Shown here: positions 13,380 to 21,318 of the stretch, in pieces | Layout: the number at the start of each line of letters is the position of its first letter | How positions within the stretch are numbered: the stretch's first letter is position 1 | DNA from: a virus | Reading direction: 5' to 3' (one strand) | Length of the DNA stretch: 64,000 nt | Virus record (IMG/VR): IMGVR_UViG_3300050821_010764 | Coordinates: 1-64,000 of that record | Notes under the pieces: generated by a model | Database searches by the model: none | What the model was told of the DNA's origin: nothing | What the model saw: the letters and a program-made list of their open reading frames with translations, nothing else | Program-made: the position numbers and the translations under genes

Positions 13380-13790
13380 ATGAAAATTTACGTAGCTAGT
13401 TCGTGGAAAAATGCAGAGTGGCATAGTGTGGTGGTCGCGAAACTACGTGAAAATGGATTCGAAGTTAATGATTTCAAAGACCATTCTAGTGCGCCCTCTT
13501 CGCCAGACGATCCTTCAGTAAAAGGATTCAAAAAGAATGTGCCACATCCTAATACCACGGACGGTTGCTATGAAGATATGATGGCGCTAAAGCAGTGCGA
13601 TGCTTGCGTATTAGTCCTTCCATGTGGACGCCATGCTCACCTTGAATTAGGTTGGGCGGCTGGTGTTGGAAAGAAAACCTTCGTGTTAATGGATCAACCA
13701 GCTACAGAACCAGCAGTAACCTATTTGATGCATGGTCAGACGGTTGATTCATTGGACGAATTGATTGTGGAGCTTAAAAAATCTTCTTGA
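13380..13790 (+). CDS. Nucleoside 2-deoxyribosyltransferase-like protein
   Basis: A 136-residue protein from ATG 13380. MKIYVASSWKN at the start and 'CDACVLVLPCGRHAHLELGWAAGVGK' in the middle match the fold of nucleoside 2-deoxyribosyltransferase-like proteins (the HLELG Glu aligns with the catalytic nucleophile region). Members act in nucleotide salvage or hydrolyse nucleotide N-glycosidic bonds. It follows tRNA-Arg directly. The exact substrate is unknown. Confidence 0.75.
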   Translation: MKIYVASSWKNAEWHSVVVAKLRENGFEVNDFKDHSSAPSSPDDPSVKGFKKNVPHPNTTDGCYEDMMALKQCDACVLVLPCGRHAHLELGWAAGVGKKTFVLMDQPATEPAVTYLMHGQTVDSLDELIVELKKSS

Positions 13791-13795
13791 TATAT
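13789..13795 (+). promoter_or_regulatory. GATATAT box, 15 nt before ATG 13804
   Basis: GATATAT overlapping the stop of the upstream gene, 15 bases before an ATG that has no Shine-Dalgarno. Confidence 0.55.
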
Positions 13796-13803
13796 GTGAC
13801 TTC

Positions 13804-14268
13804 ATGAGAAACCGAAATATTTCCAGTGAAGGTCAATGTAATTCTGAAATTCTTCTTGGTCTATTGAAAAATAGACTACAGAGTAGTGGTAAAGCCAAAG
13901 CCCATGATGAACATGGTAACATTATTTTCATAGATTGTGATATCTATGCCAAAGATGTTTTAGAGGCATTTATTGAGCTGTCGATTTCTGAATTCAATCA
14001 GACGCCTCATTTCACCGATTTTACTTTAGAAAACAGTAGATTCGTCGATTGTTTTGCCGAAGTTCTTGTTGAGGGAGCTACATTATATGCATTATCCTCC
14101 AAGGCTTTAATCGAACGAGGACGCGAGTTTATGATTAAAGATGATGGTGTGCACTTTGCGCCACCAGCCGTATCTGAGATGCTTAATACACAATTTAGCA
14201 CTCTTTTGTCTCATCATTGGGATAAGCTGAAGGTTATTAAATCTTCCATCAAAGAATTCAACAAATAA
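13804..14268 (+). CDS. Conserved hypothetical protein
   Basis: A 154-residue protein. The start is taken as ATG 13804 because a GATATAT box lies 15 bases before it; an earlier in-frame start (13765) lies inside the preceding gene. Its middle (FAEVLVEGATLYALSSKALIERGREF) and the 'DDGVHFAPPAVSEMLNTQF' segment look like a folded, conserved domain; a tail or neck role is possible but not demonstrable here. Confidence 0.75.
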   Translation: MRNRNISSEGQCNSEILLGLLKNRLQSSGKAKAHDEHGNIIFIDCDIYAKDVLEAFIELSISEFNQTPHFTDFTLENSRFVDCFAEVLVEGATLYALSSKALIERGREFMIKDDGVHFAPPAVSEMLNTQFSTLLSHHWDKLKVIKSSIKEFNK

Positions 14269-14271
14269 GCC

Positions 14272-14278
14272 GATATAT
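14272..14278 (+). promoter_or_regulatory. GATATAT box, 15 nt before ATG 14287
   Basis: GATATAT with a pyrimidine-rich stretch to the ATG and no Shine-Dalgarno. Confidence 0.55.
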
Positions 14279-14286
14279 TCCTTCTT

Positions 14287-15030
14287 ATGAAGAATGGAAT
14301 TATCCTGGCAGGTGGTACCGGTTCAAGACTAGCTCCTTTAACTAGTGTCGTCAACAAACATCTATTAGGTCTTAATGGTAAGTTTATTATTGACTATCCC
14401 ATTAACACATTAAAACAATTGGGATGTCAAGATGTCACCGTCATATTAGGTGGCAATCATTACGCTCAAGTAGCTGGCTATCTAGGAGATGGCAGCAGAT
14501 ATGGTTTGAACCTGAACTATGTGTATCAGGCGGAACCCAAAGGCATTGCTCACGCTATAAGCCTTTGTAAACGATTTGTTTATGATGATGCGGACTTCTC
14601 GGTCATCTTGGGAGACAACGTGTTTGAGCATGCTCCACGTTGGAACAATCCCAATTGGAAGACTAACCCTCGCGCCCAAATTATGTTAGCTAACCACCCG
14701 ACCCTCACTCGTTTTGGTGTAGCTTCTTTACAGGATGGTAAAATTGTTAAAATTGAAGAAAAGCCTAAAGAGCTGGATCATGACTACACGAATATGGCTA
14801 TCTCTGGCTGTTATTTATTTACACCAACGTTTTTCGAGTACTACAAAGACTTAAAACCTAGTGCACGTGGTGAATATGAAATCACTGATATCATTCGCAA
14901 ATATCTAGCCGATGACCAGCTGTCTTATAGTATGGTCAACGGATTATGGAGTGATGCAGGAACCCATGAGTCTATTAGTTACGTAAATCACTATTTTTAT
15001 CAGAAGGAACATGGAATTACTCAAATCTAA
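14287..15030 (+). CDS. Glucose-1-phosphate thymidylyltransferase-like nucleotidyltransferase
   Basis: A 247-residue sugar nucleotidyltransferase of the RmlA type. GIILAGGTGSRLAPLT is the NTP-binding loop, VNKHLLGLNGK holds the catalytic Lys, and LGDNVFE contains the metal Asp. The reaction joins a sugar-1-phosphate to an NTP, releasing pyrophosphate. Cellular RmlA is about 290 residues, so the C-terminal extension is short here. With the SDR reductase two genes downstream and the 0-2.6 kb genes, the phage has most parts for making a decorated deoxysugar. A GATATAT box 15 bases upstream replaces a Shine-Dalgarno. Confidence 0.88.
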   Translation: MKNGIILAGGTGSRLAPLTSVVNKHLLGLNGKFIIDYPINTLKQLGCQDVTVILGGNHYAQVAGYLGDGSRYGLNLNYVYQAEPKGIAHAISLCKRFVYDDADFSVILGDNVFEHAPRWNNPNWKTNPRAQIMLANHPTLTRFGVASLQDGKIVKIEEKPKELDHDYTNMAISGCYLFTPTFFEYYKDLKPSARGEYEITDIIRKYLADDQLSYSMVNGLWSDAGTHESISYVNHYFYQKEHGITQI

Positions 15031-15691
15031 CCCAGTTATTGATAAGAAATATAAACCAGCTCCTAATTTGGATTACCAAGAGTATTTCAATAGAGCCATG
15101 GTCTTTGCTCAAACTAATTACCAAGAACAATTAGATAAAGTTGCCAAGACTCAATTCAGAAAACTTTCTCCCACTTCTTTTTTTGAAGAATACGTTTGGT
15201 GCGTTTGTTGCGTCGGTGAAGAGCCACAAACAGTCTCAGAGTATTTCCCTGCTCTGACTCAGCGTCTTACTCCATTTTATCATAGTTTTTGGGATCTGAA
15301 CAATTTCCCCAAACAAGAAGAAATTAAAGAAAGAGTTTTGGAAGTGTTTCCTAACCATGACAAATTTCATGCTATTATCAATTGTGCCAGCATCATTAAT
15401 AAAGGCATCAAACTATATGGTTGGGATTTCTATCGAGATAATTTTTTGAATAAACCGGAAAAATTAGTAGCTCTTCCTATGATGGGAATTGTTAGTTCTC
15501 GCCAGTTAGCTAGAAATGTGGGAGCTTCTGCCAAAACTATTAGCAGTTCTCGTCTGTATAACCTAGCTTCTCATTGGGGATTTGTAAGTGTAGATGAGAT
15601 GTGTAAAACCATTCAGAAGCATGTTCCGATGCAAATCAAGGTGATTGAGCTAATCCTTTGGTATGCCGCTACAACGTTTGAATGCCCGTGA
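15011..15691 (+). CDS. Possible HhH-GPD-like protein (degenerate) of unknown role
   Basis: A 226-residue protein overlapping the previous gene by 20 bases. Residues about 130-200 resemble a helix-hairpin-helix region of base-excision glycosylases (LVALPMMGIVSSRQLARNVGA), but where the catalytic Asp (KPDxH-like) is expected the sequence reads KTISSSRLY. It therefore may be a non-catalytic DNA-binding relative or unrelated. Cys-rich 'EEYVWCVCCVGEE' is notable. Confidence 0.65.
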   Translation: MELLKSNPVIDKKYKPAPNLDYQEYFNRAMVFAQTNYQEQLDKVAKTQFRKLSPTSFFEEYVWCVCCVGEEPQTVSEYFPALTQRLTPFYHSFWDLNNFPKQEEIKERVLEVFPNHDKFHAIINCASIINKGIKLYGWDFYRDNFLNKPEKLVALPMMGIVSSRQLARNVGASAKTISSSRLYNLASHWGFVSVDEMCKTIQKHVPMQIKVIELILWYAATTFECP

Positions 15692-15696
15692 TATAG
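15690..15696 (+). promoter_or_regulatory. GATATAG box, 44 nt before ATG 15734
   Basis: A GATATAG at the stop codon of the upstream gene; the next gene has its own ACGAGGG Shine-Dalgarno. It fits the longer-leader class of the recurring box. Confidence 0.35.
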
Positions 15697-15733
15697 TAAG
15701 TGTTGATTACGCAATTACTAATTACGAGGGCAC

Positions 15734-16627
15734 ATGAAGATTTTTACCCTTGGTGGAGGTTTTGTCTCCGACCATTTACCATATGATAAGATACTTGACC
15801 GCATTCATCCTCATGAAGAAGATATCGATTATGTCCTAACCAAATACAAGCCTGATGTCATCATCAACTGTATTGGTAAAACGGGTCGTCCCAACGTGGA
15901 TTGGTGCGAGACACATAAGTCTGAAACTTATATGTCCAACGTAGTATTACCAGCTATGGTAGCCGCTCAATGCGAGACGGCAGGCATTCATTTTATTCAA
16001 ATTGGTTCAGGTTGTATTTATTTTGGAGAGTCTCCTAGTTTTCATTATTTGCAAGGAGATGGTACACCTTGGCCAGACCGCAATGAAGGTGTTTTTATTA
16101 TCCCAGGTATTAAAGTAGATAACGGTTGGAAAGAAACAGATTTTGCTAATCCAAAATCATTTTACTCTAAAACCAAATATGCTTGCGATCTTTTGTTAGG
16201 TGCTATGCCAAATGTAACTACTTTGCGTATTCGCATGCCAATCTCCACTAAGAACAATCAACGTAACCTGATTAACAAATTAGCGGGTTACAAACAGGTC
16301 ATTGACATTCCAAACTCTGTGACTTTCATGGATGACCTTACCCGATGTGTGGATTGGGTAGCTAAGGGTGGTCGCATGGGTATTTATCACGTCACCAACC
16401 CAGAGCCGTTGACAGCAGCTCAGGTAATGCGTGAATACCAGAAATATATGCCAAAGCATACTTTTGAGATTATCAATGAGCAGCAGCTAGATAGTCTAAC
16501 GGTGGCTAAGCGTTCCAACTGCATCATTGATGCTTCTAAACTAAATGCTGCTGGATTTCAGATGACGCCATCCAAAAAAGCTTTGGAAAAGTGCATGTCA
16601 GATTATTTCGGGAGAATGTATGTCTAA
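15734..16627 (+). CDS. RmlD-like SDR family NAD(P)-dependent reductase/epimerase
   Basis: A 297-residue extended short-chain dehydrogenase related to dTDP-4-dehydrorhamnose reductase. It has an N-terminal LGGGFVS nucleotide loop (shortened), IINCIGKTGRPNVDWCETH (the RmlD-type 'N' region), a SGCIYFG segment, and the YSKTKYACD active-site YxxxK. Role: reduction or epimerisation of an NDP-sugar. It has an ACGAGGG Shine-Dalgarno and lies downstream of the nucleotidyltransferase, supporting a sugar pathway. The exact product is unknown. Confidence 0.85.
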   Translation: MKIFTLGGGFVSDHLPYDKILDRIHPHEEDIDYVLTKYKPDVIINCIGKTGRPNVDWCETHKSETYMSNVVLPAMVAAQCETAGIHFIQIGSGCIYFGESPSFHYLQGDGTPWPDRNEGVFIIPGIKVDNGWKETDFANPKSFYSKTKYACDLLLGAMPNVTTLRIRMPISTKNNQRNLINKLAGYKQVIDIPNSVTFMDDLTRCVDWVAKGGRMGIYHVTNPEPLTAAQVMREYQKYMPKHTFEIINEQQLDSLTVAKRSNCIIDASKLNAAGFQMTPSKKALEKCMSDYFGRMYV

Positions 16628-16814
16628 TAAGAATGTGACAATTGATTTGAAGGCAAGAAAAGATAAAGACGGACAAGTATTTTACGTGGGCAAAATTAAA
16701 GCTCCTGTTTTAATTGATTGCTCGGTAGGTGCTGTTTTTTTGATTTTCGTTTCTGATCAAGGAGACGAACAATTACAAATTGCTTTGATGGATAATAAAG
16801 AGATTGAGGAATAA
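16620..16814 (+). CDS. Small hypothetical protein
   Basis: A 64-residue beta-rich protein (FYVGKIKAPVLIDCSVGAVFLIFVSD) coupled to the reductase by an 8-base overlap and to the next gene by a one-base overlap. It is similar in size and pattern to small phage proteins of unknown role. Confidence 0.7.
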   Translation: MSNKNVTIDLKARKDKDGQVFYVGKIKAPVLIDCSVGAVFLIFVSDQGDEQLQIALMDNKEIEE

Positions 16815-17116
16815 TGTCAATCCATTTTGAAGAACTGTGGGAGAAATGTGAAAAGTTTCATCAAGAAACTGATAACAATGATCCGGTATCTACTATCGTC
16901 AATGAGTTGATGTTGAAGATAGACCTTTACAAAATGATTGATGCTAAAACAGAAATACCAGATGAGGAACGCCAAAAAGCAAAATCCCGCACTATGGGCG
17001 AGATTCTGTTAACGTTGACATGTTTGTCCCTCAAAGACAATATCAATGTCTTTGAATCATTGAGTATCGCTCAACAATATCGTAGATTAGAAGCTCAGAA
17101 AAAAGTTAAACTGTAA
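16814..17116 (+). CDS. Hypothetical all-helical protein (MazG-like pattern possible)
   Basis: A 100-residue protein. 'ELMLKIDLYKMIDAKTE...TMGEILLTLTCLSLKDNINVFESL' resembles the helix pattern of MazG-type NTP pyrophosphohydrolases, but the acidic metal residues (ExxE/ExxD) are incomplete, so this is only a suggestion. Confidence 0.7.
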   Translation: MSIHFEELWEKCEKFHQETDNNDPVSTIVNELMLKIDLYKMIDAKTEIPDEERQKAKSRTMGEILLTLTCLSLKDNINVFESLSIAQQYRRLEAQKKVKL

Positions 17117-17489
17117 CGCCAATGACTTCAACCGTGTTAACTGCAACACCATTAAGTGGCTTGCCAGTTAGCATTGCTTTGGTCTTTTCGGTAACAGCTT
17201 TGGCTTCTGGACTACCTAATTGTGCCATTGGATATTGTAACTTTACTCTTAGAGCACCAGATTCTTTGCCAAGTTCAGCGGATTGAACTCCGTATTGAGC
17301 TTTAGCTCCAACAGCTTTGGCTGCCTGTTGAACAACAGGAGTTACAGAGGCTGATACATCATCCCAAGAGGAACTACTGCCACCGCCACCAGCTAATGGT
17401 TGAGCCGCTTGAGCTAGTTTAGTGATAATCTTCTGTTGCTTGTCTGCTAGAGCAACTAGTTTCTTGATAATTTCTTTGTCATTAGCCAT
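17106..17489 (-). CDS. Hypothetical Ala/Gly-rich protein
   Basis: A 127-residue minus-strand protein: an N-terminal basic helix (KKLVALADKQQKIITKLAQAAQ), a GGGGSSSS linker, then a compact domain with strands (ALRVKLQYP, NTVEVIGVTV). Preceded by AAGGA. The KLAQ start plus flexible linker is shared with several probable virion proteins in this window. It converges with the gene at 16814 (11-base overlap). Confidence 0.75.
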   Translation of the reverse strand: MANDKEIIKKLVALADKQQKIITKLAQAAQPLAGGGGSSSSWDDVSASVTPVVQQAAKAVGAKAQYGVQSAELGKESGALRVKLQYPMAQLGSPEAKAVTEKTKAMLTGKPLNGVAVNTVEVIGVTV

Positions 17490-17519
17490 GATATGTATCC
17501 TTGATAGTATAGGTTAGAG

Positions 17520-17963
17520 TTATCCTTGGAGAGATTGTTGCAATAGGTAAACCGATTCTTCTCTTTGGGAGGCAATTTGCATAACCATATCGTCTAGACC
17601 TAAGGTGAGCTTACCTTCCCTTTCAAAACAGTCGTAGGCGTCCTTGGAGAATTTAAGAAAATCTTTCTCGACTGCCAGCGACATTTCCATAGGAGAACCT
17701 TCCAGGCTCTTATACTTCAAAAGAACTTTGTTGAGAAGCTCCGCTTGCAGGTCGTAGTTCAAGACCTCGGCACCGAAAAGACCCATAAACTTTTCGGCAG
17801 CTAAGTCTACATCTTTTAATGTGGAATTATACAGTCTTTCAAACAATAAATGGTCGCCATAGAAAGCGTGACCCCTGGTAGTCCAGTGATTATGCTGATG
17901 AATCAAAGCAATTGCCTTTAAACTGGCTATGTACAAAGCTCCAACTTTACTGCACTTATCCAT
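17520..17963 (-). CDS. dps: Dps-family ferritin-like protein
   Basis: A 147-residue four-helix ferritin-like protein. The Dps ferroxidase residues are all present at exactly the E. coli spacing: His26 (NHW), His38, Glu42 (for Asp67), Asp53 and Glu57, equivalent to H51/H63/D67/D78/E82. Dps proteins form 12-subunit shells that oxidise and store iron, and many coat DNA. This one lacks the long Lys-rich N-terminus used for DNA binding and is about 20 residues short. It is divergent from a HU-like gene across a 237-base regulatory gap. It may protect phage DNA or limit iron toxicity during infection; that is inference. Confidence 0.85.
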   Translation of the reverse strand: MDKCSKVGALYIASLKAIALIHQHNHWTTRGHAFYGDHLLFERLYNSTLKDVDLAAEKFMGLFGAEVLNYDLQAELLNKVLLKYKSLEGSPMEMSLAVEKDFLKFSKDAYDCFEREGKLTLGLDDMVMQIASQREESVYLLQQSLQG

Positions 17964-18039
17964 GATGACCTATTTGCTAGAGATTAAGGAATTTCATAAA
18001 GATATGCTTTTATTAGTATCTGGTGCCAGATTATTGATT

Positions 18040-18069
18040 TTGCTCTGATTCGGTGATCCAGCATATAAC
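18040..18069 (+). promoter_or_regulatory. Candidate sigma70-type promoter in divergent region
   Basis: TTGCTC (18040-18045) and TATAAC (18064-18069) spaced by 18 bases, facing the HU/DksA/Clp operon. A fair match only; the long leader (about 120 bases) holds the inverted repeat at 18109-18130. Confidence 0.4.
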
Positions 18070-18108
18070 CGGGCGCTAATTTTCACCTTTTTGGCAATTA
18101 TTTTCATT

Positions 18109-18130
18109 TTGTCGAACTCTCTCTCGACAA
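18109..18130 (+). repeat. Inverted repeat, possible operator
   Basis: TTGTCGA (18109-18115) and TCGACAA (18124-18130) form perfect 7-base arms around an 8-base centre in the gap between divergent dps and the HU-like gene. Size and place suit a dimeric repressor site or an RNA hairpin in the leader; no T-run follows. Confidence 0.5.
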
Positions 18131-18200
18131 ACGCAACGGGGGACTTATAGGGGGATCAGCTGTTATATGATCTCTTGTACGATCTGGGAGGTTAGGGGCG

Positions 18201-18551
18201 ATGAAGAAACCAAAGAGGGTTAAACCGTTTTCTTTTAAGGATCTATCTCATCAACAGGTAGTAGATTTACTGAATGAGGAAAATCCGGTTAATCTCAAGT
18301 ACAATCAGGATTTAGCTGACAGAGTTTATGCTAGATATACTTTGCTGGAGAAATCAGAAGTAAGCAGAATTATCAAGATGGTTTTTCAAAGTTTTCGTGA
18401 CTTGTTGGTGTTGGGAAAAGTTTTGAATTTCAATAACTTGTTTTTTGATGCAAAATTGCATTTCTTTGACTATCGCAAAAACGGTCATATATTACCCTCT
18501 TTGAAAGTAAAAATTTCCACTCCGCCACCCTTGAGGCACCATGCCAGCTAA
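18201..18551 (+). CDS. HU/IHF-like DNA-binding protein (first copy)
   Basis: A 116-residue protein with an N-terminal basic extension and a HU-type fold: helices 'ADRVYARYTLLEKSEVSRIIKMVFQSFRDLL', then 'GKVLNFNNLFFDAKLHFFDYRKNGHILPSLKVKIS' in place of the HU beta arms. Preceded by GGGAGGTTAGGGG. HU proteins bend and compact DNA. It heads an operon running to 22.5 kb. The usual RNP tip motif of HU arms is not seen, so DNA bending may differ. Confidence 0.7.
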   Translation: MKKPKRVKPFSFKDLSHQQVVDLLNEENPVNLKYNQDLADRVYARYTLLEKSEVSRIIKMVFQSFRDLLVLGKVLNFNNLFFDAKLHFFDYRKNGHILPSLKVKISTPPPLRHHAS

Positions 18552-18879
18552 AAATTTCGATGAATTAGAAGATGATGATATTGAATTGGATGACCTCGAT
18601 GACACTCCGATGGATATCGAAGAAATCAAAGCTAATTTACCTAACTATCCTACTCGGCAATTGTGTGAAATGATTGTTTGTGATAGATATTTTGGATGCT
18701 ACCGAGATATTGCCATCATGTGTATGGAAGAGTTAGGTAGACGTCGAGCTGCTGGAGATGATTTTCCATTTGAAACCTTTATTGATGATTCATTAGCTGA
18801 ATTGCCTAAGCTTGATTTTTCCGTTCCAGATTTGGGAGATGTGTTGCGCCAGGTCATTCATATGAAGGGTAATTCATGA
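18541..18879 (+). CDS. Acidic hypothetical protein
   Basis: A 112-residue protein with a strongly acidic N-terminus (DELEDDDIELDDLDD), which could mimic nucleic acid or bind basic partners such as the HU-like protein encoded just before it (11-base overlap). The rest is helical and Cys-containing (LCEMIVCDRYFGCY). No family is recognised. Confidence 0.7.
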   Translation: MPAKNFDELEDDDIELDDLDDTPMDIEEIKANLPNYPTRQLCEMIVCDRYFGCYRDIAIMCMEELGRRRAAGDDFPFETFIDDSLAELPKLDFSVPDLGDVLRQVIHMKGNS

Positions 18880-19451
18880 ATCGTGTATTGACCGAGACCA
18901 TTATTCGACATGTGCTAGCAAATCTAGCTGTCATTCCATCTTCTTTTGTTGATATCGATAAAAGTAAGTCTATTATGTCAAAGGAGTTTCTTCTGCCAGA
19001 GAAACTTATATTTGAAACAGAAGAGGGAGTTGAACTCAAAAACAAAATTTGGGGTTGTCAGATTTCTGTAGAACAACAAGAGCTGAAAATGATTTTAGGA
19101 AACTGTACACAAGAAGAACAGCTTCCAGAGTTTGCTTTAATTGTTCAGCTAAAAAATGCTCCTGCTTATGGATTGTATTTAGTTTACAATGATTTTGTGG
19201 GAGATCAAATAGATGGTGAAGCGCTTATTTCCTGCACTTTAGACGGTAAAGCTTGGATGGAGTGTCAAACTTTCTTGCAAGCTACCTTTCTGGCTGGCAT
19301 GGAACAGATGAAAGACATTGGTTTGTTTTGGAGTAAATGTATTGATTATAAAGAGCAATACAATATGCTGCTATCGTTTATTCAATTTCATAGTACGGTT
19401 TATGAGGTAAAAGATGAGGGGCAGGAAGACGGATTCTCAATTCTTAAGTGA
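18876..19451 (+). CDS. Hypothetical protein
   Basis: A 191-residue protein with ATGA overlap to the previous gene. Mixed alpha/beta; C-terminal helix with YNMLLSFIQFHS. No motif recognised. Confidence 0.75.
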   Translation: MNRVLTETIIRHVLANLAVIPSSFVDIDKSKSIMSKEFLLPEKLIFETEEGVELKNKIWGCQISVEQQELKMILGNCTQEEQLPEFALIVQLKNAPAYGLYLVYNDFVGDQIDGEALISCTLDGKAWMECQTFLQATFLAGMEQMKDIGLFWSKCIDYKEQYNMLLSFIQFHSTVYEVKDEGQEDGFSILK

Positions 19452-19878
19452 TTTTATTTCTACGTGTACCGCAGCAGAGATGGATACTCCTGAACTCATA
19501 GTTGCCTATGCTAAAAGTACTATTGCTAATATTGATGAAGAAATTAAACGAATGGAACGGCAGAAGATTTATCGTTCTAAATTGCTGGGTGTAATTGAGG
19601 CTTTTGAAAAAGCTTCAACGGCTCCTAAGATGGAAGAAATTAAAATTCTATCTTTCTTTAAGATTCAGAATCAGCAAATCTGTAAATTTATCTGTGATAA
19701 TCTAAAGCGGGGCGTAGCGACTGTTGAAGGGTTATGTAATTTGGAATTCTCCTCTGCCGACATTTTATTTTGTGTGAAGCAACTATTGGAGCATAAAGTA
19801 ATCTCTAAATCGGGCAATCATTTGTTAAGAGGAGAAATGTTTGATGAGTATCTTAAATTCGTACTAAGAGAGACCTAA
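19414..19878 (+). CDS. Hypothetical protein, possible winged-helix C-terminus
   Basis: A 154-residue protein starting inside the 3' end of the previous gene. A coiled segment (about 45-65) is followed by 'ICKFICDNLKRGVATVEGLCNLEFSSADILFCVKQLLEHKVISKSGNHLLRG', whose helix-helix-wing order is like a winged-helix DNA-binding domain. Function unknown; a regulatory role is possible given the operon. Confidence 0.7.
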   Translation: MRGRKTDSQFLSDFISTCTAAEMDTPELIVAYAKSTIANIDEEIKRMERQKIYRSKLLGVIEAFEKASTAPKMEEIKILSFFKIQNQQICKFICDNLKRGVATVEGLCNLEFSSADILFCVKQLLEHKVISKSGNHLLRGEMFDEYLKFVLRET

Positions 19879-20255
19879 TGTTTATAGCTTTATTCCTTAG
19901 AAATGGCAAAATACATATTGTTAGTTATCGCCAAAGAGATGGTAACTATCGGGCGGTCTGTAATAAAACCATCAAGCCCGTAGATAGAATAAATACTATT
20001 GCTTTTGATAATACTTTCCCTGGTATTTGTGAATATTGCAAATCAGCTTACGACGAAATGTATCGTTCGGATTTAGAAGATGACACGGTAATGGCTCATA
20101 ATAGTTCAACTAACAATTATGTAACATTAAGGGATTTACATCTGGTAGATTTTATGGGACCTAAAAACGATTATGAAACTCTTTTAGAAGATAAAACTTG
20201 GTATAAGTTAGCCAAATATCAGCGTTTAGTTAAAAGAACCAAAAAACATGTCTAA
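19878..20255 (+). CDS. Hypothetical protein
   Basis: A 125-residue protein with a one-base TAATG overlap to the gene before. It has a beta-rich N-terminus and CNKT...CEYC cysteines (residues about 35-55) that might bind zinc. No family is recognised. Confidence 0.7.
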   Translation: MFIALFLRNGKIHIVSYRQRDGNYRAVCNKTIKPVDRINTIAFDNTFPGICEYCKSAYDEMYRSDLEDDTVMAHNSSTNNYVTLRDLHLVDFMGPKNDYETLLEDKTWYKLAKYQRLVKRTKKHV

Positions 20256-20580
20256 TGATTTATCTGTCAACAAAAGAACACTATGGCGATACGTCAACAA
20301 TAAGATGCGTCATCTAATACATCATTATCACATATTTGCTGTTATTACTATTTTGTTTGATGAGATGCTAAAGGATTTGATTAGTGGTAAAGATATTAGA
20401 ATTTTCAATTTTGGAACTTTTACATTGAAAGATATGAAGCCCAGAAGATATCATGATGTGACTCAGAGGCGCGTGGTTCTTTCTAAGGGACATCGTATTC
20501 TTCGTTTTGTGCTAGCTCCACAAATTCGAAAAAAACTATGCGACCGCCTTGACCTTGACAAAACCTTAAGGAATGATTAA
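20248..20580 (+). CDS. HU/IHF-like DNA-binding protein (second copy)
   Basis: A 110-residue HU-type protein: 'LIHHYHIFAVITILFDEMLKDLISGKDIRIFNFGTFTLKDMKPRRYHD' carries the typical turn GxxxxIxxFGxF, then arm-like basic residues and a C-terminal helix (LAPQIRKKLCDRL). Better match to the family than the copy at 18.2 kb. The two may form a heterodimer like IHF alpha/beta. Confidence 0.8.
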   Translation: MSNDLSVNKRTLWRYVNNKMRHLIHHYHIFAVITILFDEMLKDLISGKDIRIFNFGTFTLKDMKPRRYHDVTQRRVVLSKGHRILRFVLAPQIRKKLCDRLDLDKTLRND

Positions 20581-20582
20581 AA

Positions 20583-20963
20583 ATGAGCAGGAAAGGACCT
20601 CGACAGCTCGTGTTTGTTTGCGCGAGCATCTCTAGCGCTGGAGAGCTGGTAACCAAGATTATTCCAGCTAATTCTCCTGATGAAGCTACCAAGTTATTTA
20701 CCGAACAATTCTCTCATGCGCCCAAAGAAGTATTGGGACCGTTTTTTAAGAAGCGTACGCAGGTAATTGAAAATACTAGGGTTCTAAAGTTCACCAATCA
20801 AACAAAGAAGGCTATATATAATGATTGGATCGTCAACGCATTCATCCTAACAGAGCCGGCGAACCAGGCATATTTGGTCTTCCTCAAAAGGGCGGATGAC
20901 AAAAAGCTGCCTACACCTAAGGGCACTATCACGGTGCCCGTTTCTGATCTAAGGTTCCTATAA
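20583..20963 (+). CDS. Hypothetical protein
   Basis: A 126-residue protein, alpha/beta (RQLVFVCASIS, QAYLVFLKRADD). It lies between the HU-like and DksA-like genes with a TAATG overlap to the latter. No motif recognised. Confidence 0.75.
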   Translation: MSRKGPRQLVFVCASISSAGELVTKIIPANSPDEATKLFTEQFSHAPKEVLGPFFKKRTQVIENTRVLKFTNQTKKAIYNDWIVNAFILTEPANQAYLVFLKRADDKKLPTPKGTITVPVSDLRFL

Positions 20964-21316
20964 TGCTAACCAAGAAATTCCTCAAGCAAACAAAAGAGAA
21001 ACTCCTCTTAGAAAGAGATGAACTACTAGAAAAGTCGACCAAACGTCCTGATATAGACACGGATGGAGATGAGACTGACGAGATTCAAGGTAATTTGTTA
21101 ATTGATTTACACAATCAACTAACCACTAGAAATCATTCTAAATTATTTCAGATTGCTGATGCTCTGAAAAGAATAGATGATAAGACGTACGGAATTTGCC
21201 AAGATTGTGAAGAGAACATTCCCGAGAAGAGGCTCTCTGCTAATCCATATTTTCTAACCTGTGTTTCCTGCGCGGAAGAACGCGAGACAGAGGAAAAACA
21301 AAGAAAGAGATTCTAA
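20963..21316 (+). CDS. DksA/TraR-family zinc-finger protein
   Basis: A 117-residue DksA/TraR family protein. A helical N-terminal hairpin (KKFLKQTKEKLLLERDELLE) is followed by a DGDET region and a C-terminal four-Cys zinc finger (YGICQDCEENIPEKRLSANP, then LTCVSCAEE). DksA and TraR reach into the RNA polymerase secondary channel and retune initiation, especially at rRNA and tRNA promoters. A phage copy could shift host polymerase away from ribosomal genes. It is close in size to DksA-type members (TraR is about 73). Confidence 0.85.
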   Translation: MLTKKFLKQTKEKLLLERDELLEKSTKRPDIDTDGDETDEIQGNLLIDLHNQLTTRNHSKLFQIADALKRIDDKTYGICQDCEENIPEKRLSANPYFLTCVSCAEERETEEKQRKRF

Positions 21317-21318
21317 CA

